NCBI GenBank assembly: GCA_950097015.1 | Contig: CATNEN010000014.1 | Span: forward strand, 620,001-684,000 | DNA: 64,000 nt | Direction of reading: 5' to 3' | Source of the DNA: Macrostomum hystrix | Taxonomy: Eukaryota > Platyhelminthes > Macrostomidae | Shown here: positions 55,990 through 64,000 of the stretch, piece after piece | How positions within the stretch are numbered: position 1 is the stretch's first letter | Layout: the number at the start of each line of letters is the position of its first letter | The notes under the pieces: generated by a model | The model's input: only the letters and a program-made list of their open reading frames with translations | Database searches by the model: none | Told to the model about the DNA's origin: nothing | Program-made: the position numbers and the translations under genes

Positions 55990-56099
55990 CTAGACGAAGT
56001 CACTCTTCTGTTGATCCCTGGCCTGTGTGTTAGTACAGAGCCAAATAGCACAAATAAAGGACAGTATCAGCGAGGCCACGAGAACGAAAAAATTATATG
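55990..56099 (-). other. candidate terminal exon encoding a membrane helix
   Basis: After an acceptor-like CCAAAACTCCAG the frame reads YNFFVLVASLILSFICAIWL, then a short charged tail ending KSDFV and TAG. It has no Met and no other gene fragment next to it. Its phase (two bases before the first full codon) matches the phase in which CRIPT exon 3 ends, so it could be an alternative last exon of CRIPT 324 bp further on. It could equally be chance. Confidence 0.25.
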
Positions 56100-56166
56100 C
56101 TGGAGTTTTGGATTAACCCGACACAGCGCTTAACACAAAGCGCTAAAATATAATAAACTTGAGGCA

Positions 56167-56172
56167 TTTATT
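56167..56172 (-). terminator. candidate poly(A) signal of CRIPT
   Basis: Minus-strand AATAAA about 250 bp downstream of the CRIPT stop codon. Confidence 0.35.
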
Positions 56173-56422
56173 TACAACGTGCAGAGAACAAAATCCAATG
56201 TCCGCATTCAATTTAACATTCTCATAGCACCTGCACTAACAGGATTTTTTGAGAAAAAAATCACTAAAGTTTGCTGCGGACGGCCCTCTAAAATTAACTT
56301 TACAGCCAGTTGAAAAACGGCAGCAAAACCGTGTCATCAGAGAACTGCATTCGGATCGGACAATTGTGCCAACTGAAGCGGTGTGGCAAGAAATGTAGCC
56401 TCGGACTACCCGCTAATCTTTG

Positions 56423-58269
56423 TCAGGCCGAGCTCTGCTTGTAGTTCTTCACATCAATCAGCTTCACGCCGCACATGGCGCAGATGCCTGCAATTGTGTA
56501 TTTAGGGCTGAAGTGGCGAACCTGCTAGACCAGGATTGGGCAAACTCCGGCCCGCGGGCCAGATGCGGCCCTCAAAGCTTCCAAATCCGGCCCGTTGCCT
56601 CTTCAGCCACCTATAGTATCCTGTTTAATCTTTCCCCTGTCTTATCTCTCTTCCATCTCAACTCTCCTGTGTCTCATCTCTCCCGTGTCTAGTCTCTCCC
56701 CAGTCTCATCTCTCCCGAGTCTTATCTCTCCCGAGTCTTATCTCTCCCGAGTCTTATCTCTCCCCTGTCTCGTCTCTCCCCAGTCTCGTCTCTCCCGTGT
56801 CTCATCTCTCCCGAGTCTCATCTCTCCCCTGTCTCGTCTCTCCCGAGTCTTATCTCTCCCCAGTCTCATCTCTCCCGTGTCTAGTCTCTCCCCAGTCTCG
56901 TCTCTCCCGTGTCTAGTCTCTCCCCAGTCTCATCTCTCCCCAGTCTTATCTCTCCCCTGTCTCGTCTCTCCCCTGTCTCGTCTCTCCCGTGTCTAGTCTT
57001 TCCCCAGTCTTATCTCTCCCCTGTCTAATCTCTCCCGAGTCTCACCCTCTCCCGAGTCTCGTCTCTCCCGTGTCTAGTCTCTCCCCAGTCTCATCTCTCC
57101 CCTGTCAAGTCTCTCCCCTGTCTCATCTCTCCCGAGGCTCATCTCTCCCCTGTCTCGTCTCTCCCGTGTCTAGTCTCTCCCCAGTCTCATCTCTCCCTTG
57201 TCTAGTCTCTCCCCAGTCTCATCTCTCCCTTGTCTAGTCTCTCCCTGTGTCTTATCTTTCCTGTCTCTCATGTCTCGCTGTGTCTCAACTCTCTTGTGTC
57301 TCATCTCTCCCCTATTTCATATTTCTAGAGTCAATTTGGCCGTTGTCGTCTTTTAGGTTATCTATTTGGCCCGTTAGCAAATAAGTTTGCCGACCCCATG
57401 TGCTAGACTGATTGAACTAAGCTGTTTGCTCTTACCCTTCTTGTAGGCACAGCCTGTACAGAAGTGTGCATGAGCCTGGTGAATGTTGGACTTGCAGATG
57501 CGGCACTTCTTGAACGAAGCTGTGTACGGGCTGAAGCGGTTGCTGCGCCCGGTCAGCAGCTTGTTCTCATCGACCTTGCGGCCGCCGCCCTCTGAAAAAA
57601 GAAGGCGCGCAGGATAGGCTTAAGGCCAGGGTTTTACGACAGAAGAGCTCAAGCCTATACATACCAGTCGTATTCCTGGCACCAGCCTTCCAAACATCAG
57701 GCGTGACAACTTTGCCCAGCTTCTTCTCACCTGAAACAGGAAATGCTATTATTATTACTGAGCATGAGAATTGATTTCTTGCGAATTCGCTTCTTCTTTT
57801 TGTCTGTCTGTCAATTATGTCCTATCTATGCTACTATGTTGCCAAATAGTTGGGCCAATAGTTAAGAGATCAATTATGTCCTATCTATGCTACTATGTTG
57901 CCAAATAGTTGGGCCAATAGTTAAGAGATCAATTATGTCCTATCTATGCTACTATGTTGCCAAATAGTTGGGCCAATAGTTAAGAGATCAATTATGTCCT
58001 ATCTATGCTACTATGTTGCCAAATAGTTGGGCCAATAGTTAAGAGATCAATTATGTCCTATCTATGCTACTATGTTGCCAAATAGTTGGGCCAATAGTTA
58101 AGAGATCAATTATGTCCTATCTATGCTACTATGTTGCCAAATAGTTGGGCCAATAGTTAAGAGATTATTACTTCCAGCCTTTGAAATTTTCAAGTTTATT
58201 TGAAGTTTTCAGCCTAACAGAAATTTATGCAAATTATAATCTGTGCATCTTACATTTATCGCACACCAT
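56423..58269 (-). CDS. CRIPT: CRIPT, cysteine-rich PDZ-binding protein (4 exons, 100 aa)
   Basis: CRIPT is a small zinc-binding protein that in mammals binds the third PDZ domain of PSD-95 and links it to microtubules; it has also been tied to spliceosome function. Exons 58254-58269, 57665-57730, 57436-57591 and 56423-56487 all meet in phase 1, giving 100 aa (human 101). Diagnostic stretches are MVCDKCEKKLG, VVTPDVWKAGARNTT, FSPYTASFKKCRICK, FCTGCAYKKGICAMCG and NYKQSSA. All CxxC pairs are present. The C-terminus ends QSSA where mammals end QTSV, so the class I PDZ ligand is weakened. Exon 1 codes only five residues plus one base. Intron 1 holds a 59-bp repeat; intron 3 holds an hAT-like element. 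Confidence 0.95.
56531..57400. mobile_element. non-autonomous hAT-like element carrying a minisatellite, in CRIPT intron 3
   Basis: Flanked by an exact 8-bp duplication TGCTAGAC (56523-56530 and 57401-57408), as for hAT transposons. Left end CAGGATTGGGCAAACTCCGG, right end AGTTTGCCGACCCCATG: imperfect inverted repeats around GGCAAACT. The inner margins have GGCCCGCGGGCC and TTTGGCCCGTTAG. The interior from about 56640 to 57320 is a TCTCATCTCTCCCGAG-type minisatellite. No transposase frame. A degraded relative is in intron 1 of the pseudokinase-like gene. Confidence 0.88.
56640..57320. repeat. minisatellite inside the hAT-like element
   Basis: About 37 irregular units of roughly 18-19 bp (GTCTCATCTCTCCCGAG, TCTAGTCTCTCCCCA, TCTCGTCTCTCCCCT). 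Pyrimidine-rich on the plus strand. Confidence 0.9.
57812..58166. repeat. 59-bp tandem repeat, 6 copies, in CRIPT intron 1
   Basis: Identical units beginning CAATTATGTCCTATCTATGC and ending CAATAGTTAAGAGAT. Confidence 0.95.
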
Positions 58270-59137
58270 GTTAGCTGTCAGAATATTCGTTGATTCTGTG
58301 GCTGAAACATGTAAGGTGGTAGATTTGAGTAGTTGAATTGTTTAATAAAAAATAGCTGCATCTGAAAAGTAATACTGCAAAATATAGAATTTATAAAGAT
58401 ATAAATTTATATTAATTTTATATAAAGAGAAAACATTAGCCAAAGCTTATGAATGATATAAAATTGTTTTGTGAAAAGTTTAGAATTTGATACCATAAAA
58501 TAATGTTTAACACTATAATTGCCAAGAATAATATTAAAAAAGAAGTTGTGGACTCGCAACAAAATATAGTGACAGTATGCCCACAGTCAGCAAAGAAGTG
58601 ATTCTGCCCATTTTGTTGACTCCAGTACACATATACACACATACTCACTCTCAACACCATGTCCAATATGGACATGGACAAAAATTATTCTTTCAAATAA
58701 CTTAGGTATAGTGGGCCTATTCTTCATGAAATGCACCATGTATCATGGACAGGGATATTATACAAGGACATAGATGAGGGACATCTTAGACTTAGGAACA
58801 TGCATGAAAAATGGCTTTTATATAGTCAAGTTAAGCAAACAAAATATGCTTTAGCTAATTTTTCTAGTTAAGTGTATCTTTTAGCCAAGGCCCAAGAAAA
58901 GCTAGGGCCTAATTGGTAAAAAGTTAGGTAAAAAACTTTCACATAGAATTATATGGAAGGTCAGCTATTGTCTTGAACATTAAGCCTGCAATTTACTATA
59001 AAAACTGATTTGCAAAGAATTACTGATACTTAATAGGTAGGCCTAGCTTAGAAGTCCAATAGTTCATAAATATTACTTAAAGTGTTTTACTGTAACCAAG
59101 GGGCCTAGCTAGTAAGCAAGCTTAGCATTTGGTTAGT
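58270..59137. other. 5' flank of CRIPT, no other gene seen
   Basis: AT-rich, many GGCCTA words, no exon or array. Confidence 0.5.
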
Positions 59138-61163
59138 ACATAAATATATGATGTAGACCGAATATAGTTTAAATTGAAAATCCACAACTTTTTCTTTGTA
59201 AATTTCATAAATTTGTAAATTTAGTTTGTTTTGAAATATTTTCGATTCGCCTCTGTTCTATCTATGTCTAGCTTAATGAATATTCTTATTATCTTCAATT
59301 ATTATCTTTAGAAGAAAGGTAAATTACAAACATTTCTAAGAAATGAGGAGGCGTGGGAAATCAACTATATTTTCCTGATGTTGCACTCACTTTAGATGTT
59401 ATGCTCTCAATCAGATTATATTTGGATGGTCTCAAAGCAAACAATCACAAAGATGAAGACTCACTATAAAATTACTGAGAGAAGGTGAGGTGTTTCCCAA
59501 ACACAAGTGTTTAATGGTTACTCACAGATCCTTTTGTTAGTTCACAACTGGTGGAATATGGTTTCAAATTAAAGATTGGATAGGAGTTCCAGGAATTCTA
59601 ATCTCAATGAAGTTATTCTTATTCTTAGTCTTATAGCTGGCCAGGGATAGCAATGGCTAGCAAAAGAGAGTGACCGGATTAGGTCAACTGCAGCTGGCTT
59701 GGATTAAGGAAAAGCTGGCGCAAAAGGAAGTCAGAGAAGGGTCAGGAAAGGGTCGGAAAAGGTTCGGAAAAGGTCCAGGGAACACTTTCTGTCAGTGCAA
59801 GAGCTTTTATATTATTTGACAAAAAGGCTGTCATTCGACAGGAGTTTCTAAGTGAATCCTAGAGCTCTTGCAAGCACATTTTTGCATAGGAGGAAAAACT
59901 GAATATTTTTTGGTTTTCATAAGCGCATATCAGATGTAAATTGCATGAGTTAAATTGTAACACTTCAGTTTAAATGCGCTGTAATTATTTTGTTTGAAAA
60001 GATACAAAGTTAGTATAAATATAGGAGCAAAGTTGAGGGGGAAACTAACCTTGTACGATGCAGTTTGAAACAAAGTTCATATACAATACTCAGAATTGTG
60101 TTCTTTCATTCTTTATAAAACACATGGAGACGAATACTAAGAAAGATTCAAGATAGAGAGAGAAATAGAAAGTATTGCTGTATACTTGAGATCATTGGTA
60201 ACGCTCTTCAGAAAGCCTATACTCAGAAATACATACATATGATAATGTAATTGGCCAGAATAACTAAACACTCTACCTAGAATAACTAAATGTGATACTC
60301 AGAATAACTAAATACACTACCAGACTAAACATGCTACCAAGAAATTCTCTGAGACTAATTCTAAGAAAATACTGAAATTACTTTCAATATTATATCAAAT
60401 ACCTCCATAAAAACAACTTTTGTAGAATATTAACAATAAGAAATGCAACAACATTGTGAAGTTAAAGTTAAAATAGATGAGAATTGATTGATGAGAGCTA
60501 CTTTTTCCACTGCAAATACCATCAGGGCCAGTATCGACCAGGTCAGTGGGTTCTTGGAATGATGGAGCGTGGCTCTGGCCGCTGCATGATGGTGGCCATC
60601 CCAGATTGCAGTGCTACTAGCATCCTGCCCCTTATGCAACGGTATGTGCATTCCGGTACTCGCATTATCACCGACCAGTGGCACGCATACAACCAACTAC
60701 CCAATCATTCGACAGTAAACCACCGGCTGCACTTTGTGGAGCCCAACCACGCAGAAGTCCCCACGAACACAGTGGAGGGCACATGGGCCCACACTAAGGC
60801 CCATTTCAGGGCCATGCATTGCATGTCCAAGGCCCTGTTTGACACACACTTGGACAAATTTCTCTGGCTTTGCTGCCACCCGCACAACACCTTTGGGAAC
60901 ATCCTTTTCTGGGTGGCGCACTAATATGCCATCTGAGCCACTATTATTATTATTAAAACTTCGTTAACTGTCATTTTAAGAACAGAAATAATTAAACATG
61001 AGAAACTAGAAGATTGAAATAATTAAACATGTGAAAGTAGAAGATTGCCCAACATTGGTAATAACAGTAGGATTTTATTATGGGCCTATATTATTTAAAT
61101 ACCTCTAGCACAACTTTGGTGGCATTCAGTGGGATATTAAATATTATAAAATAGCCCTAGTAC
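59138..61163 (+). mobile_element. Merlin-like (ISXO2-type) DNA transposon, longer copy
   Basis: Its outer parts match the deleted derivative at 41183-41912; the interior adds about 700 bp (59260-59965) and a transposase segment (about 60470-61100). Ends were inferred from where the similarity between the two copies begins and stops, not from a seen target duplication. Confidence 0.7.
60484..60924 (+). CDS. ISXO2/Merlin-type DDE transposase, catalytic half (146 aa)
   Basis: Begins inside the fold with IDESYF (first catalytic Asp), then GQWVLGMMERGSGRCMMVAI, TRIITDQWHAYNQLP (second Asp), VNHRLHFVEP and NTVEGTWAHTKAHFR (catalytic Glu) and a C-terminal helix. This order and spacing are those of the DDE_Tnp_IS1595/ISXO2-like domain found in animal Merlin elements. 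The N-terminal DNA-binding part usual for full transposases (about 300 aa) is missing or lies in an exon I do not see. The Met at 60484 is simply the first in frame. No stop interrupts the catalytic part. Confidence 0.8.
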   Translation: MIDESYFFHCKYHQGQYRPGQWVLGMMERGSGRCMMVAIPDCSATSILPLMQRYVHSGTRIITDQWHAYNQLPNHSTVNHRLHFVEPNHAEVPTNTVEGTWAHTKAHFRAMHCMSKALFDTHLDKFLWLCCHPHNTFGNILFWVAH

Positions 61164-61347
61164 ATATAATCAATATAATAGGCCTACTAAATAGTATTTT
61201 AATACTAGGCTTATGTGTGTCATAAATAATACTAATGTATTTCATTCAGTGCGTCCAGTTCCATGTATTTGGAACTTCAGCCTACAGTACAAGCTACACT
61301 AACAGTTCCGAATTTATATAACTAGCTAGGCCTAGTAAGCTAGGCTA

Positions 61348-61707
61348 CCCAAGAAAAAATATTATGATAAACTTGACAAGTAACTTTGAAAGTAAACATG
61401 ACATACTTGAATAATTACTGCAAAGTATTGTTACAAGTTTGGCAAGTTTGGGATATTGATTTTGAATTTAAAGTTAGCCTAGGCCTACTTTCAAGTACAG
61501 ATACTAAACTATTTCAGATAGGCCTAGGCCTAATAACTTCCAAGTACTTCCCAAGTATTGAATGTTTGAAATTTGAACTACATGTCGCCCAACCTACTTC
61601 TTGCCAAGTACTTGGATCTGTAACATGACAAACTTTTTAAGTACAGTCAAGTACAAAGTAGGCCTACCATTGGTGACTTGACAAGTTTACACTGTTTTTT
61701 CCTTGGG
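61348..61707. mobile_element. MITE with CCCAAGAAAAAA termini, second copy
   Basis: 360 bp, same family as 50720-51051 (shared AACTTGACAAG, GTAAACATGACAT, CTTGAATAATT, ACTTCCAAGTACTT, GACAAACTTTTTAAGTACAG). Flanked by TA on both sides. It contains two GGCCTAGGCCTA-type insertions that the other copy lacks. Confidence 0.9.
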
Positions 61708-61760
61708 TATACACGATTGACAGACAGGCTGTACAGAAAGCCTGTAGTTTCATGTGGTCC

Positions 61761-62260
61761 CAGGTCATTTTGGTGACAAGACATTTCCGTGACAGTCATT
61801 TCGGTGACAGAATTAGTCAGTTCGGTGACAACTATTTTTGCACCTAAATAGGCCCCCTATGCTGAGAAAACAGCCTTCCACAATCCAGTAGGGCCTAGCT
61901 GCTTAATGCCTGCACTCGCCTTGTCAATCCAAAACTTGAAAAAATATTCTTATACACATTTAATTAGGAACGAATAACTATTGAAACTATTGACTACTCG
62001 TTAAATAATTTAATAATTTAACTCATTTAAAGTAAAACCCAGACTTGATCAGAGCGATGCAGCTTCTGATTAATACTTATAGCATTAGGCCCTATTTAAT
62101 TAATACTTTATATGTGTGCATAGTTAAAATGGAAGGCAGTTTTTTAGCATATTTAGGTACAAAAATAGTTGTCACCAATCTGACCAATTGTGTCACTGAA
62201 ATGACTTGAGTTGTCACCGAAATGACTGTCACCGAAATGTCTTGTCACCGAAATGACCTG
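61761..62260. mobile_element. foldback element with ~120-bp inverted arms
   Basis: The arm 61761-61880 (CAGGTCATTTTGGTGACAAG...AAACAGCCTTCCA) is repeated inverted at 62130-62260 (TGGAAGGCAGTTTTTTAGC...CACCGAAATGACCTG). GTCATTTCGGTGACA words recur within the arms. The ~250-bp centre is AT-rich without a frame. No clear target duplication found. Confidence 0.8.
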
Positions 62261-62275
62261 GTGCATGTTTACACG

Positions 62276-62769
62276 TGCAACCATATAAAATATAATGCAA
62301 TAAGCCTAACGATGAAAGAAGTTAGCTAGCTATGTCAATATAGCCTAAAGGTTGATTAATCTATGTTATTACAAATGGCAACATATAGGCCTAGTACGGT
62401 CACCAAGACCAATGAAGATGATTGCATGGCTGAATATTGATAGCTAGTTTCTATGAATATAAGTTTTTAACGCACTTTCAAAGAAGCAGAAAGCGGTATA
62501 ATGAAGTTTAAAGTTTTTATGCGTTAATGGGCCTAGTTCAAAATGCAGTGAAATGAAAGTTTTTTTATAATAGAGAGAATAGCAGTAGGGTATTATAGTT
62601 TATATTTAGTATCTGTGGTTAGAAAAAAAAGTAACAATGTTCTATTTTTAACTTTTAGATTTTAACTTTTAGATCTTACTAGCAAGTTTTGCCCCCCTTC
62701 GGAGAGCAGAAATACTTTTAATTCGTCTAGTATATACTTTGTAGCAGCTGAATTTACAGCTTTTTAAAG
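62276..62769. other. no gene seen
   Basis: AT-rich sequence leading into the terminal array. Confidence 0.5.
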
Positions 62770-64000
62770 CTACAATGAACCCCCAGTTGACAATGATCCC
62801 CCAGTTGACAATGATCCCCCAGTTGACAATGAACCCCCAGTTGACAATGAACCCCCAGTTGACAACGATCCCCCAGTTGACAATGATCCCCCATTTGACA
62901 ATGATCCCCCAGTTGACAATGATCCCACAGTTGACAATGATCCCCCAGTTGACAAAGATCCCCCAGTTCACAATGATCACCCAGTTGATGATGATCCCCC
63001 AGTTGATGATGATCCCCCAGTTGAAAATGATCCCCCAGTTGACAATGATCCCCCAGTTGACAATGATCCCCCAGTTAACAAAGATCCCCCAGTTCACAAT
63101 GATCCCCCAGTTGATGAAGTCTCCCCATTGATGATGATCCCCAGTTAACAATGTTCCTCCATTTGACAATGTTCCCCCAGTTGACAATGATCCCCCAGTT
63201 GATGATGATCACCCAGTTGACAATGATCCCCCAGTTGACAATGATCCCCCAGTTGACAATGATCCCCCAGTTGACAATGATCCTCCAGTTGATGATGATC
63301 CCCCAGTTGAAAATGATCCCCCAGTTGACAATGATCCCCCAGTTGAGAATGATCCCCCAGTTGACAATGATCCCCCAGTTAACAAAGATCCCCCAGTTCA
63401 CAATGGTCCCCCAGTTGATGAAGTCTCCCCATTGATGATGATCCCTAGTTAACAATGTTCCTCCAGTTGACAATGTTCCCCCAGTTGACAATGACCCCCC
63501 AGTTGACAACGATCCCCCAGTTGACAATGATCCCCCAGTTGACAATGATCCCCCAGTTGACAATGATCCCACAGTATACAATGATCCCCCAGTTGACAAA
63601 GATCCCCCAGTTCACAATGATCCCCCAGTTGACAAAGATCCCCCAGTTCTCAATGATCCCCCAGTTGATGATGATCCCCAGTTGATGATGATTCCCCAGT
63701 TGACAATTATCCCCCAGTTGACCATTACCCCCCAGTTGACAATGATCTCTCAGTTCACAATGATCCCCCAGTTGACAATGATCCCCCAGTTGACAATGAA
63801 CCCCCAGTTGACAATGAACCCCCAGTTGACAAAGATCCCCCAGTTGACAATGATCCCCCATTTGACAATGATCCCCCAGTTGACAATGATCCCCCAGTTG
63901 ACAATGATCCCCCAGTTGACAATGATCCCCCAGTTGACAATGATCCCCCAGTCGACAATTATCCCCCAGTTTACCATGATCCCCCAGTTCACCATGATCC
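62770..64000. repeat. 18-bp tandem array, ~68 copies, continues past the window
   Basis: Unit GATCCCCCAGTTGACAAT with variants (GAACCCCCAG, TTGATGATG, TTCACAATG, TTGACAAAG). Two larger blocks around 62990-63135 and 63290-63440 share the same variant order including GATGAAGTCTCCCCATTGATG, so block duplication has occurred. The period of 18 keeps both strands open (plus MIPQLT, minus NWGIIV repeats). Confidence 0.95.

Overview
The window is animal nuclear DNA. Genes are split by GT-AG introns, several are clear orthologues of animal proteins (CDC45, RNF103, a MiT/TFE bHLH-zipper factor, CRIPT), and the DNA between them holds tRNA-derived SINEs and BEL/Pao, Gypsy, LINE, Merlin-like and hAT-like elements. 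I cannot name the species. Compact GC-rich coding exons set in AT-rich, minisatellite-laden DNA fit a non-vertebrate metazoan; a lophotrochozoan or flatworm is my guess, not a demonstration. No bacterial features, rRNA, functional tRNA or CRISPR were seen.

Layout. 0.35-0.75 kb: a 21/23-bp tandem array. 0.9-6.6 kb: a complete 8-exon CDC45 gene (minus strand) with a 60-bp satellite in intron 4 and, in intron 3, a truncated antisense Gypsy-type element inserted into another tandem array. 6.6-10 kb: AT-rich intergenic DNA with an old SINE. 10-11.7 kb: a two-exon secreted WSC + PAN-like gene (minus), followed by a broken copy of its PAN exon (12.3 kb). 12.8-18.9 kb: a young BEL/Pao retrotransposon (minus) with identical 313-bp LTRs, a 5-bp target duplication and one long gag-pol frame that lacks an internal block. 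19.3 kb: a small acidic ORF. 19.8-23.1 kb: a ~75-bp satellite. 24.0-26.1 kb: a 4-exon pseudokinase-like gene (plus). 27.2-28.3 kb: a 57-bp array. 28.9-34.1 kb: RNF103-like ER E3 ligase (minus). 34-37 kb: three arrays. 37.4-40.8 kb: MiT/TFE factor (minus). 41 kb: internally deleted Merlin-like element. 43.5-48 kb: weakly supported small genes, a SINE and a 25-bp array. 48.1-51.8 kb: a type I membrane receptor-like gene (plus), tail to tail with a gene for a secreted, heavily glycosylated protein (52.8-55.7 kb, minus). 56.4-58.3 kb: complete 4-exon CRIPT (minus) with an hAT-like element in intron 3. 59.1-61.2 kb: Merlin-like element with a transposase. 61.3-62.3 kb: two further inverted-repeat elements. 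62.8-64.0 kb: an 18-bp array running off the end.

The genes do not form an operon or pathway; they are ordinary neighbours (replication, ER ubiquitin ligase, lysosomal/melanocyte-type transcription factor, PDZ-binding protein, surface and secreted proteins). What unites the window is its repeat ecology. About a quarter of it, by adding the intervals given here, is tandem array with 18-79 bp units, and most of the longer introns hold an array of their own. Mobile elements are nested: a MITE inside a SINE, a Gypsy element inside a minisatellite, and a minisatellite inside an hAT element. Exon boundaries were set by eye from splice motifs, phase and family resemblance; none has transcript support here.
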